A DNA stretch of 58,787 nt, from positions 1 to 58,787 of the forward strand of contig JADNYJ010000219.1 of assembly GCA_015501075.1 (NCBI GenBank), given 5' to 3'. Positions 21,201 through 32,412 of this stretch are shown piece by piece (position 1 is the stretch's first letter; each line of letters starts with the position of its first letter). A program made the translations under genes and the position numbers. The notes below the pieces were generated by a model. It had not been told where the DNA came from. It searched no databases and saw only the letters and a list, made by a program, of their open reading frames with translations. The stretch is from Gymnopilus junonius. Its lineage: Eukaryota; Basidiomycota; Agaricomycetes; Agaricales; Galerinaceae.

Positions 21201-23463
21201 GAATCGGACGCAAAAAGATCAACAAGGACAACAGCAGCAGCAACAATCACAGCGTCGGCCTGCGCCTGCTGCTCCGAGGAGGATGGCGTCTAGGCACAAG
21301 GACTTGCCTCCTGTTCCGCCTCACGATCATGGTGGACCTGGAGTGGAAGGAGAAGGAGACAACGAGCCCCTCTCGCACGAAGCACGTCTGGACGACGCGT
21401 TTGCCCGGTACGAGTACTTCAAGAACACGCAGGCGACGAATAACCTCAACAGGCTTTCTGTGGTGTCAACGGATTCCGGCGGTGTGCCTTCGTCTCCTAC
21501 GGCGTCAGTTCTGACCCAGAGAGAAGGCAGGGAGAGGGAGGGAGAAGGAGGGAAGTACTCCTATTTCCTCCATTTCTTGCGAAGCGGCGGGAGTCGGACG
21601 CCGGAGGAGGGCGAGAGGAGCAAGGAGAGGAGGTCGGTGAGCACGTTGAATATCTCCTCGCCTATGCCGATCACCAGCGCGTCTTCTGTTGGGTCGGGTG
21701 CGAGCGGTGTGGATGGGGGCACGTCGAGGCCGAGCAGCCCCTCATTTGGGATGGTGCGTGAAACGTTTTATACAATTTGAATTGGTTTTAGTTCAGGGAG
21801 TTGATCACCTTTTTTGAATGTCTAGTCATGGGCAAGTCTGGTGGATAAAACGGCTCTTGATGGGATACCTCCTGGAGAGAGAAAAAGGCAGGAGGTGAAT
21901 CATTTGTCAGATTGCTTTGATGAGGTCAATTCACTGACGATGTCTAAAGGCAATATTTGAGCTCATCAATACGGAGGCGGCTTACGTCAGGGATCTACAA
22001 TTGATCGTCGAGGTGGCTAATTTTTTCTAATGGCCACTTGCATCGGCACCTAACGCCCATTCAGGTTTTTTATTCAAGTATGATGCCCATGTTGTCGCCG
22101 AAGGAGGTCACAGTCGTCTTCGCCAATATTGAAGATCTCTTGTTGACGAACACGGTTGGTACTACCTTTTTGAGTCTGTGTTCAAGGGGCTAATAGGTAA
22201 TCAGGTGTTTGTGAGCTCGCTTGAGGAGCGGCAAAAGGATTGTCGTCTGTACGTTGACAAGATCGGCGACATCCTTTTGACTCATATTCCGAATATGGCT
22301 GTTTATACGGTCTGTTTTCTATTTCGCCTTCTTTTCTTGGAATTTCCTCTGACCTTTGGCATGTAGGAATACTGCGTCAATCAATCCACTGCCATCAAAG
22401 TTCTGAAGTCATTGAGGGACTCGAATGCAGAATTGGCGGCTCATTTACAGGTGGAATCGTTGATTGTGGCATTGTTGTGTTGAATTAATAACCTTGAATT
22501 GTGATAGCGCCTGCGAGATGAAAATCCAAGAGTCAGAAATCTGGATTTATCGAGTTATCTGCTAGCTCCAAGTAAGCTTCCCTGGTCTTCTTTCTGACTC
22601 TTCATTGAATCGTCATCGTTATAGTGCAACGGGTCACTAGATATCCGCTGCTAATCAAACAGGTGAGTTTTCTTCGCCCCTTTACTATTCACAAGGCCTG
22701 ACTCCTACATGCGCATAGATTGTACATTATACAGAAGTCGGAGACGAGTATGATGCTATCAAGACGTCTTGCGACATGGCTGAAAAAATTCTTGATCACA
22801 TCAATGAGACCATTCGTGAACAAGAAGGATATGAAACTCTCAAAAGGATTTCTCAGGATTTATGGATTGGAAAAGGGTTTGTGGCCCAATGTTCGTGGTG
22901 TACAGTTGGCTGACTGGAATTTTGTGAAGTCGACTCGACCTCACTGCCCCAACACGATTCATGGGGCCTCGTAGACTTATTAGAGAGGGATCTTTGATGA
23001 AGGCAAAAAGCGGCAGGAAGTTGCATGCTTTCCTGTGTAGCGATATTCTCGTGCTGGTCGATGAGTCGCTGAAGAATCTATACCGCATGGTATACTTCTT
23101 TTGTCCTACCTCGGTTTATCAATCTTTCTGATTTGCTCTTCTATCAGCCCATACCTCTCGCACATGCTCAAGTTTCAGGATCGAAAGGTATGCCTAACAT
23201 CCATAGAAGATGTATAGTTTCTGACACCGAGCAGACGACACTGCTTTCCAAATAACCCAAGCTTATCCTCGAGGCGGTGATTCTGTATCGCTCCGCGCCT
23301 TATCTGCTCGAGACTGCCAACGTCAGTACTTTTGTTTTTTAGACATTCAACCTTGATCTCTAACTCCTGCATCGTTACAGAATGGGTACAAGAGATTGAC
23401 TCTGCGGGTAGACGAGCCAGACATGCTGAAGAAAGAGCTGCACGTAAAACCGGTCGTAGATGA
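15293..23463 (+). CDS. CIN1: Cin1/intersectin-like endocytic scaffold (EH, WH2, SH3 x2, RhoGEF, PH)
   Basis: A large multi-exon gene. The N-terminus is Gln/Pro-rich with repeated QQTGF/QMTGF motifs; three fit LxxQxTG, the phosphorylation motif of Ark/Prk kinases in Pan1. Then come one EH domain (exons 15293-16203, 16280-16353, 16409 on), a coiled coil (about 16730-17030), an Arg/Asp/Tyr-rich repeat (DRDRPYSR), a proline-rich region, a second charged coil, a WH2 motif (LMQSIQGGLRLRPT, about 19134), two SH3 domains (19920-20175, 20246-20413), an acidic linker, a DH/RhoGEF domain (21940-22840, with YLLAPMQRVTRYPLLIKQI) and a PH domain ending in TGA at 23463. In Cryptococcus, Cin1 has this order and acts in endocytosis and actin control. 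Three single-G losses (about 16712, 18298, 18354) break the frame; sequence error is the likely cause. The symbol is by domain order only. Confidence 0.85.
20414..20749 (+). other. Long retained-type intron of the Cin1-like gene
   Basis: This intron is 336 nt, while its neighbours are mostly 50-190 nt, and it is rich in T and C. The exon ends GTAGAGG and the intron starts GTTAG, so reading on into the intron gives Glu-Gly-stop immediately. Retention would therefore yield a short protein ending just after the second SH3 domain. Confidence 0.6.
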
Positions 23464-24010
23464 TCCAAAGACTAATGACTTGGCGGGCAACTTCCTCGTC
23501 GATTTCCCCTTAACTTATTCATTGGGACACTCATCTTAACTGTATGCATTTCTTTCCTATTGCTTGGGACTATTATACAGCGTTGCATACTTAATTTATC
23601 TTGCACCGGCCGTTAGTACCCTTTTCTTATAATATTATTTGCACAGCTTCGGCTTTTCCTACGAGACACTTCAGACCACGGAGAACTTGGCTGTGCAAAA
23701 GCAGCTAACTTCGACCTCGATACTAACTGTTTGCGAACTGGTGTCAGGCACTTCTGCTTTGGAGGTGACAGCAGGCTGCAGAGTTAGTCTCAGAACGGAT
23801 CCTCATCGGCAAGGGGTTGTCATTTCAAGACACAAGTGACATTTACAGGTGAGTCTGGATATCAGGTGAGTCTGGATATGAAAGCGACAAATCAGCAATG
23901 AAAGATACATAGAAAGGGTTATCTTTCGAAGTCGCAAATCGTCTTTCGCGACATCGGCAAGTATATCATGAATAGTGTTGGCACTGGACGAAGAAATTTG
24001 GGAAGTAGCC
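23464..24010 (+). other. Region 3' of the Cin1-like gene
   Basis: Contains an open frame at 23639-23839 that I do not recognise and a short direct repeat GGTGAGTCTGGATATGA near 23850-23878. No supported gene. Confidence 0.3.
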
Positions 24011-24295
24011 TGTCCCAGTCGCTGGTGCTTCTAGACATCACCTGCTGCAAGAAATTCGCGCTGGCAAGGAGCTATAACCGGCTGCATTGGTGGTAAAGTG
24101 GTGTACGACCTTTTGGGAGGGCCTCTCAAGGTGGAGGATTTGGAGTTGCCAGTGGATGTTGCGCGGCGCGCCGGATGATCAACCATGGATCTCGCTCTCA
24201 TATTCACCAGTTCCTTCCGCTGAAACTGCTCCTTTTATGCCCTCCATAGTGGATGATTAGTTGGACGGGGAGTATGCTATAGTGTAAATATTAAT
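24010..24295 (+). pseudogene. Relic of the C-terminal WH2 segment
   Basis: The plus strand reads ASRHHLLQEIRAGKEL, then a stop where relatives have Gln, then PAALVVK, SLSYSPVPSAETA and, across another stop, GEYAIV. This matches the end of the minus-strand paralogue at 4684-5010 (LLQDIRAGRELQP, SLSYPPVPTAETA, SEYVIV). The stops come from base changes, not deletions, so this is a true relic. It lies directly inside the right arm, mirroring the paralogue inside the left arm. Confidence 0.75.
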
Positions 24296-24841
24296 TATAA
24301 AGAAATAAAATCTTATCCATCTACATTAGTTGGGTGGAGAAGGACATAGAATATGGTAGGCATGTCAACTTTATATATTTCTAAGCAAGAAGAACCACCA
24401 CGCACCCACCCATGGCAAAATAGGTAAGGGCTCTCGCGCTTGCCATGGTCAGGTCAAGTTTTGCTTCGCGCTCTGTAGTTGTGTCATCTTCTTGAGGTAG
24501 CTGGATAAATAACAAATGAAAGAGAAGGGAATAATTCGCAAGTTATATTCATTGTAAAATTGATAACAAGGTGCTCGAATATGTACATGGACAGGTACTA
24601 TTGATTGAACTACCAGTAATAACAAGAAAAATGTGCGCTTAGAGACTTGAGACCCAGTATATCAAAACGATAGACTGAAGCGCACAAGCCCAGCCCCGGG
24701 CCCGACGACAAGGGAGCACTAGGAGAGGCAGGCCTCTCTTCCCCGGGGAAAAAGGGGAATCGTCCTACTGCAAGAGAGATCTCGCAATAGTGCAGTTCCG
24801 TTCGAAAGAAAATTAAAGCAGGATTGAATGAAGTAAAATAA

Positions 24842-25133
24842 GTAATAGAAAGGATCTTTTAAGCGTGATGAGTGAGATCTGACTAACTTTACCGTTCGGT
24901 AGGCAGCTCATCTCCCATCACGCCCAAGGGTCTCACGAGCAACCACCCCAGCTCAAAGGCAGGGGAGGAATACTGTGGACAGGGGTCTGTCGCCGAAAGA
25001 GAAAGTCAGAGGAGAACTTTGTGGAATAGCAAACAGCTGTCAAGGAAAGACTCAGTGGAAGGGGAATATAACTATCATAAGAAAAACTCACCACTGGTTT
25101 TGACGCCCGCTTGGCGACGGCGATGCGTGGCTC
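24842..25133 (-). repeat. Extra module present only in the right arm
   Basis: This stretch interrupts otherwise collinear arms; the left arm goes straight across it near 4090. On the minus strand it holds GCCAAGCGGGCG, a GTGAGTTTTTC donor-like site, a GGGCGTGATGGGAGATG segment and CTGCCTACCGAACGGT, the last with a short ACCG/CGGT stem. It is therefore one module of the series gained or lost as a unit. Confidence 0.6.
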
Positions 25134-26047
25134 AAGCGGGCCCAGTACTCTCGACCGCATTAAGCCCTCAGTCGAGTAGGCCCTTGGACGTTATGGAACG
25201 GTTCCTGGTATTAACTACACAGGGCCATCTTCTTTGATAGAAGAGCCTGGTGGGTAGGCAGGCGCCATTCTTGCCGCGCACGACTGAATGGGATCCGAAT
25301 ATTTGCTACACAGGTCATCCTTCACAAGGGAAGGAGCCTGACAGGTAGGCAGATGACCATCCATAACGCCCAAGTAGAGAGGGGGAAAGTAGTCGGAAGC
25401 ACTGATATAGACGACTAGAAGAAACGAGAAGAGCAGAACGCGATCGATTGGGTTGAACTTTACACAGGTCATCCTCCACCGGCACTACGACAAGTGGAAG
25501 AGCCTGATAGGTAGGCAAGTCGACCGCGCCCTAGATGAGTCAGAGAAAAAGAAGTTTGGGAAATAACTGAACAAGAGAAAGCATTAGTAGAGGAGGGATA
25601 TCATATAAAGAGGGCTCACTTTGTGGAGTCCAGTGTCCAGGGGCGAAGCTGGATGCTTGAGCGCGACGGAAATGGCGTCTGGAGGTCTTTACACAGGTCA
25701 TCCTCTCGATAGAGGAGCCTGATAGGTAGGTAGATCAACCATCCATAGCGCCCAAGAATGGCCCGAAGGCGTGATATAGATTACTGTCAGATGAGAAGAC
25801 GGTCAGTCAATGAGGAAGTTGACGAGCATTAGAAGAACTTGAACTCACCTTTTTTTCATATGCTCAGTGGTCTACCCGCCATTTGACAAGCATTTCATGG
25901 CGACGTAGTCGAAAACATGAGAGTTAATCCACTCGAGTTCGAGGAAGCTCGAGGACGGGAGAATGTTTCTGAGGGAGAATGTCCCGAGGGCAGAAGATGG
26001 GGCCAGAAAGCAAAGTCGGAATGCAGACCTCGCCAGGAAAGGGCTGG

Positions 26048-26056
26048 CCTTTTATA
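26048..26056 (-). promoter_or_regulatory. TATA box of leftward modules, right element
   Basis: This is the counterpart of the TATAAAAGG at 3161-3169. With the box at 28561-28570 it forms a divergent pair about 2.5 kb apart in the middle of the element. Confidence 0.5.
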
Positions 26057-28560
26057 AGCGACCATTACTCGGCCCCCGAGCCGTTGTACCTCTTATAGCC
26101 TCTTATAGTGAAATCTCGATCTGCTTACTTTGCCGAAGTAATGCAGGCCTTGTTTTTGGGTCCATGCGGGCGATATGTATTCTTCCTGATTCATATTAAT
26201 TAGTGGGCGCATTCTGAAAGAAATTTCCAACTTGCGATTGATGGATAAAAGATATCTGTTCTCCACTCGGACAAAAAAGCTTGGAAATGCCGATGTTCAC
26301 GCATGCCAGAGGAAGCGAACAGAGAAATAACAATTCAAAAAGCAGTTGCAAACTGGAGCAATTGGCTGGCATGGACGCGCTCAGAGTTGTTTCTCTGTTA
26401 TCAAAGGTACTACATAGTAGCGGATGTGACCCACGGATATCTCAGGACTTTGTTCCTAAATTGCTTGTCATTTATCTTCCTTGGCTCTACCCACAGAAAC
26501 TTGTCCGCATGTAAAAATTCATTTCGTTTCGAATTTCGGGTTCGAGGCCTCACGACCGGCCGATATTTATTTTTGGATGATAACGCCACTTGCCATCAAC
26601 AGTGAATACTATAAGGGTATATCCCATCTTGCCGTCCGCCGTCCGGCAAACATTTCACGAGGGTGGACATGCATTTTTTGAGTAAAGGAGAGGGGGATAT
26701 GCCACCCAGGTCCACCTGTTGGTCATTTGGGGACCCACCAGTCCAAGAATTGAAGGGTGCTGTAGTCTCTAGTTCAAGTCAAGTTCTAAAAATAACGCAG
26801 AACGACTACATCTGTACCAGATAGTTCGGAGCATGAAAACGACCTGTGTAGGTTTCGCGTAGCGTAACCACGGTCGGAAGCTGCATGACGGTGTTAAATA
26901 CGGTTTCCGAAGTCACCAAATCACTGTGGGAAGGATATATGGTGAAATAGAACTAAGCAACAACGACCAAATAATTTAAACAATTTAAACAATACATGCG
27001 ACGTATCACAAGTCTTGAAGATCCATCGATATCGATTGCACTCATATGTAGGTAGATGTTCAGGGAACAAGAAAACCGGGAAGACGACTGAACAGAGAAG
27101 CAGAAAAGCGCAGAAAAAATACATAGGCGAAATGACATAGTAGGCCTCCGTGTATCCGTGTAACCTCCTCGGGGGCAAATAACAGGAGCTTAGGAAATAG
27201 AAGTCTGAATGTTCTAGACCTCTGATGTCAATATGTCCCACCGTCGATTTGGAAATACGGAATATGCAGGCGAGGGCAAAGAAGAATGCACCAAGCAGGC
27301 AGGACCAGACTAACTACTGCCCATCTTAACAGCTGACCTCCAGGTATTCCAACAGAATGGTCACAAGGCGTGCCCAAGGAAGCCTAATCCATTACAGTTG
27401 TCAAAGGGCGCGTCCAACTAAATCTCGAGTCAAGAACAAAATCACTTTTGATTTCAGCAGGCCCTTTCACCCGTCCATTGGCCTCTGTTTCACATCGAGA
27501 TGCTGGTAGCCAGATCATGAATCTTTGGGAAAGAAAAAAAGTTATACGAGAATCACGACCCAGGATTAATGCAACCAGAAATGTCTCGCTGGTGGGCAAA
27601 AAGTCGGATGAGCTCGGACGAACCCTGTGCACCATATTTGGACGTCAAGATTCATACTGAGACCCTTCAATGTATACAGGGACCTTGGGTCGTGAGTAAC
27701 AGATTAGAAAAAAGCTGGGATACGGGATATGCAGCTGGACCTGGGAAGGCTGAGAGCGGGAGTAATTAAATCGTCATCAAGCACGCCGCTTGAGTACAAT
27801 ACCATTTGGAGATAATTTGAAGGTTCATATTTCAAATTTCCAGGTCAGTTTCAAGGGTACTCCTGAGGTTCCAGAACTGTGGAACAGATCGTCCAGATCA
27901 GACTGGAGGGGTGCGAAGACGGACGTCTTGGGAATACTAGTATGTGGATACGAAGTTGGGCGTAGTGTCTGGATGGGGCGTACGCGTGATGTTCCATGTT
28001 CCTCGGGACGCAACATGAGTGCAATGTCCAGACCAAGGCATGCTTGAACTCTCGAAATACTGAGCTCTAAGCTGAAGGAGGGAACTGACTTTCTTTGCAG
28101 TTGAGTTCAGTGTTCGTCGTTCCCGGTTCGTTTGTCACAATGCGACCTTCATAACTTCACGTGTACAGCATAACACCCCTAATTTGTCCAGAAGCGCGTC
28201 TTGTCTCCGCCGATCACCTTATCCTTGCGCACATAGAATTCGCAATCCCTCCTATACGCAAGAAATTCCTCCTCGGTATTCATTTTGTTGCCGTTATGCT
28301 CAGCCTGAGGGACTTCGGTCTTTGACTGCCTTTCTAAGCCTTTTCTTATCTGCGCGCAGCATTCTTCATCAATCATAATTTCGAATTTCCTGTCAGAACG
28401 CGCCCACAAACGGTTAGAAGAACCGTATTTCCAAAAGGATTTCTCTGGACACGCGGTCTCCAGGTAATGTTTGGATGTCCAGAAGTCTGGACTCAAGGTC
28501 CGAGCAGGCATTTTCTCGGTGTGCAATGTCGGCAACAGGCGATAAGACAAGACGCTGGAG

Positions 28561-28570
28561 GTTTAAAAGG
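28561..28570 (+). promoter_or_regulatory. TATA-like box of rightward modules, right element
   Basis: GTTTAAAAGG is followed by a C/T-rich leader and, at 28836, by a GTGAGT donor-like site with an acceptor at 28894. It opens the outward module series on the plus strand. Confidence 0.4.
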
Positions 28571-28835
28571 GCCGCCCATCCTCTTCATTTCTCCAACTTG
28601 GTTCCCCCCATGTCGTTGCTCTTCTCCTCCCACTTTGAGGTCGAGTAAATTGTCCTCTGCCCATGGCCCCCTTTTGGTATGTTTTGTTCTCTCCTTGGCC
28701 ATGCTGCGTGGATCATGTTAGTCATCGCTGACGTCGCTCAGATCTGTTCGGCTTCAACCTTTCATACCTTGAGGGGTTCGACTTTGCTTCGAGCCTTGCT
28801 TCGCAATCGCCAAGCGGGTCACCATATCCGCAAGG

Positions 28836-28894
28836 GTGAGTGCTTGTTATGATTTTTTTGCTTCGTCGAGTAACAGTCTTTTCTTTCTCAACAG
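28836..28894 (+). other. Intron-like stretch in rightward module series
   Basis: It starts GTGAGTGC right after GCCAAGCGGG...CAAGG and ends TTTCTCAACAG, 59 nt. The next module repeats the plan: GCCAAGTGGG...CAAGG followed by a GCGAGT at about 29237, which would be a GC donor. A third copy has GCCAAGTGGG followed by GTGAGC near 29612. Confidence 0.45.
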
Positions 28895-30949
28895 TGACCC
28901 TTTTTCCTTTTGTCAACTTCTTCCTCGGAGTGGTCGGTACCACAACCTTTCTGGTTGATGGTGTTCGGTCCACTCGTGCTCCCTTGCTAGGGTTCCGGGG
29001 CTGGGTTCGACTCTGTTTTATGAGCAGGGTCGTCCTGGTAGAGCATCAACCTGGGCGTTATGGATGATTGAGCTTCCTACCCAATGGTACCCTTGCCGCG
29101 GTAAAGCCACTTAGTTCTCATCCATTTGCGTTCAGAAGGCCAGCTTTGCGTACTTAGCTAGAGTGCATCGCTGGCGATATCCTGTCCCACCTGAGCCGTG
29201 CTTCATCATTGCCAAGTGGGACATATCTACAAGGGCGAGTTCCTTTTGTTCTTGTCGTATGTTTCGTAAAACTGACACTTGATCACCTCTCAAGTAGAAT
29301 AATCAAACCAAAAGGTGAATATATTTACCACCACTGTATCCTACCCATCTAAAACTTTCCGCCTCAACAGCACTTTTTCTTTAACATCTTCTCTGGGATG
29401 GAGAGCTTGGACACTACGACGACTGTAGTAGGTGTCCATCTCTCCATTCATGCTCCCTTTGCTATGGTCCCAGGGTCAGTATCGGCTCTGCACCCTTAAC
29501 AGAGTCGTTCTGGCCAGAGCATGAAACCTTCGGGCGCTTTAGCGTCTCTCGGGAACACTAGTCTCACTTGAGCGCACTTCATCGTTGCCAAGTGGGATGC
29601 CACAATCAAAAGTGAGCTTTTCTCAAGGCTACCGTTTATCATCTTTCTCATTTTCGCCCATCAGAGTATTATAACAGTATGTCGTCTGTCCTTTTTCTAG
29701 AATTTCTGCAGTGGAATTGTCCTCGTCTCTTCCCCAAATGGTTCCTCCCAGATCGCGTTTTGAGTACCTTGGCATTTGGGTGATGAATCTTCTTACCCAA
29801 CAACGATCGTTGAGTAATGTCGATTTACTGTCCATCTGCGCTCAGAACGTCATCTTCGTTCGTTCCTCCCGCTCGTTTCCCCAAGAGCTTGCTTAGGCGT
29901 GTATGTGACGAACCTTTGCTCTCACTGCAACGCCAATGCACTCGAAACAAAATCTTCTCCCTTTTTCAACAATAACCTTGCCACTGGTAGCGGGCGTTTA
30001 TGAATCGGGTGCCAATGGTCTTCACTGCCACACAATTACACTCAGGGTGACATCTTCGTTGGATATTTTCGGATGGAATTGTTGGCAAACGTTATGTCCC
30101 TTAAATCTCTGTTTGCGAAGTGGGACATGACTGTTGTTCAATGTGGGTTTTTTTTCTTCTATTACGATGCTCATCGCTGACATACCATGAACAGACATCA
30201 TCTGTACTACACGTCGGCTTTCATCTCTTTCTTTATCGCTTCCTGGATCGTGTTCCCTTGCTATGGTCCCAGTGCCGGGGTCGCCTTTACGCTACCGCTA
30301 GAGTTGTCCTGGTAGAACACACGGAAAAAACCTTCCTCTTTTTTCTCTTTTTAAATAATCAATGTGTCATTTTTTTCTTCTCACGAACCTCAACTGCTAC
30401 ATCGCAGCAGGGTGGGTTCGACCTTTCCCCGGGGATGGAGAGCCTGTTCTCCTTGTGCTCCCTTGTCGTGGGCCCGGGGCTGGGTTTGGGTGTCTTGGTC
30501 TGTTTTCGGACAGGCTGAACCTCAAGCCTCCAAAGCACATTTTTTGTATTTGAATACTGTAGTCTGTAGATTATGAGTTCGCAACTTAAGTAATACACGA
30601 TTTAAACGGCGCTACAAATTATGACCAAAGATTATTCAATGCTGGACCGGGATTCAATTTGAACGCAAAGCAAAGTTGAGTGAAAAGCCATGTTGAAATG
30701 CGGACTTGGTTATAAATAGCTTAACATTCTTTTTCTCCTCCATCATCATGACGCGACAATTGACAGAGCTGGAGACGTCCTTTCCTCTGCGTAAAGGTTC
30801 AAATAGACTCGATATGACTATACACTGTCGTGGGCTTCGTATGGGTGCCATCTTATGTACGGGCAACGCCGCATAGCATCTGTCGCGAGTTTCAAGCTAT
30901 TTTTTTCGTCAAGGACGTCCCCATCTCTCTTACTTAATTTCATGGCCAG

Positions 30950-31800
30950 CCTCCTCGCGCTCATCCATTGCCACCGTCGCCATCACCACCATGACCGCCA
31001 CTACGGTGTCAGACCCCTCCTGCTCCTGCGCTCCGAGAAAGAAGAGGCTGCCTCCGACACCATCCCGTCCTAGTCCTGCAATTACCATTAATCTAATTGA
31101 TGCGATCAAAACTGGGAAGGAGTAGCACCCAACCAAGCCTGTTACCGAGGGAGAGACTTCCCGACGTACAAGGTCCCTGCAGCCAGAATGCGGCGAATGC
31201 ACCGATGACGAGTTTCGGTGTTGATTTTGATGTCCAAAATTATGGTGGTTCTCGTCCCCCACCATCGTCGCCTCCATCGTGACAGCCTCCACTGCTGCCC
31301 CTGATACACCTCTCGGTGTGAACGATTCTAATTTGCTGAGTGCCATTGAGTCTGGGAGTGACAGAGACAGCAGTCAACAGTGGTTCATTTTACTGGGTAA
31401 GATGTTTGAAGGTGCTGTGCCAGATTTTGACTCGGTTTTGAATGGGTATCATTGTATCAATGGGCTTCAAATTCTTACCCTCCATAACCAACACCTCCGC
31501 CTGCGCCGCTGTTGACTGCACCTGGTCCTCGCTCTCCTACTCAGACTATTCGTGCCATTTCCAGTAATAAATCCGACCTACTCCACGAAATCAAGCCTGT
31601 CTGCGAGCCGCAAGCGGCTGTGACAGTGGTGGAAGATAGTGTTTCCCTTGGAAAATGGTTTGGAAGGCGGAGACACCAAAATGGACGAGGACGGATTTGA
31701 ATATTAGTGTTAAACTGTATGTTCGCCCGTTGGTTTCCCTTTCGTGTCCACCGACGCCTCCTCTTTCTACCTTTTCAAGCTCTTGTCAAGCCATATCGTC
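30950..31800 (+). pseudogene. Relic of a proline-rich, three-WH2 C-terminus
   Basis: In mixed frames the plus strand gives APRKKRLPPTPSRPSP then ITINLIDAIKTGKE-stop, then NLLSAIESG...LLGKMFEG, then DLLHEIKPV...VVEDSVSLGKW, then TRTDLNISV and PLVSLSCPPTPP. These match, in order, the three WH2 motifs and the tail of the paralogue at 4684-5480. A TAG replaces a Leu codon after the first motif. It lies just beyond the right end of the repeat element. Confidence 0.7.
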
Positions 31801-31984
31801 ATCAAAGGTGGGTTTTGACCGGAACCTTGAGAGAATGATGCTTTTCTACTCACCGTACAACGGTGCCGCGATCGAATATATTTATACCTCCATCGAGGAT
31901 TGTTGGAATACTGGAAATATCCAAGCGTGCGCAATGCCTCTCCATAGTTTAAGGTACATTCTTCACGTAGATTACTTTATTTAG

Positions 31985-32412
31985 GTTCTACTATTGTTCT
32001 CGTAGAGTATATAGGTACAGATTTTGTATGTAGATAGTCATCCGTTTGCCTCTTGGCCCCCCTTTTTCTCAGAGGTCAAATGTACCGTCCGTTACTTATG
32101 GCGGAGGATTTTGTTACCACGGCACATCACGTGACAATGAGTGGGCACGCGATGGTCACGTTCTTCTGTGAATCTGTGTGCCAACTTCCAAGTCGGGTTG
32201 AAGCCATCTTTTCAACGGCCTTGCCATCCACCTGGCAATAAAGCCGCCGCTCGTAATTCTCCAGTCATTCAAGTCTTCTCTTCCAGACCGTCTACATAGT
32301 ACAGACCGCCCTTCACTCGACTCGATTTCAGTCTTCAAAGTTCTTATCAAAGGTAAGTAAATCCTGCTGCAAGGCTGCCCTGCTGAATTGGTCCTCTAGA
32401 TCAACTTGAACA
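31985..32412. other. Intergenic, no gene seen
   Basis: This is the upstream region of the F-box locus at 32413. No feature I can support. Confidence 0.35.

Larger units (their letters stand above)
24570..29240. repeat. Right arm of large inverted duplication
   Basis: This is the inverted counterpart of 1-4360. Order and spacing of landmarks are kept: the H1-H4 hairpins, the TATA box at 26048-26056, the other TATA box at 28561-28570, and the module with TTCCTACCCAATGGTACC. The two arms face each other across about 20 kb, so recombination between them would invert the segment holding the Cin1-like gene and the F-box cluster. Weaker similarity continues inward past 24570 into the 3' flank and C-terminal WH2 segment at 24020-24290, which pairs with 4684-5000 on the other side. 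Confidence 0.85.
24570..30580. repeat. Complete-looking modular repeat element with terminal inverted repeats
   Basis: The left end (about 24655-24800) and right end (about 30420-30560) are imperfect inverted copies of one G/C-rich block, each with a Sma-like CCCGGG core and a CTCCCTTGTCGT motif. In the middle, two TATA-like boxes point away from each other (26048-26056 minus, 28561-28570 plus). Outward from each lie tandem diverged modules of about 90-350 bases, sharing a GGGCRTTATGGATG...CCTACC segment, a hairpin and, in several cases, intron-like GTGAG...YAG stretches. No transposase, reverse transcriptase or other known protein is visible. It may be a non-autonomous mobile element, a non-coding RNA locus, or both. 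The bounds are by eye. Confidence 0.7.

Noticed and set aside
24570..30580. LTR retrotransposon or DNA transposon with transposase
   Set aside because: The ends are inverted, not direct, and no reverse transcriptase, integrase or transposase motif is seen in any frame.
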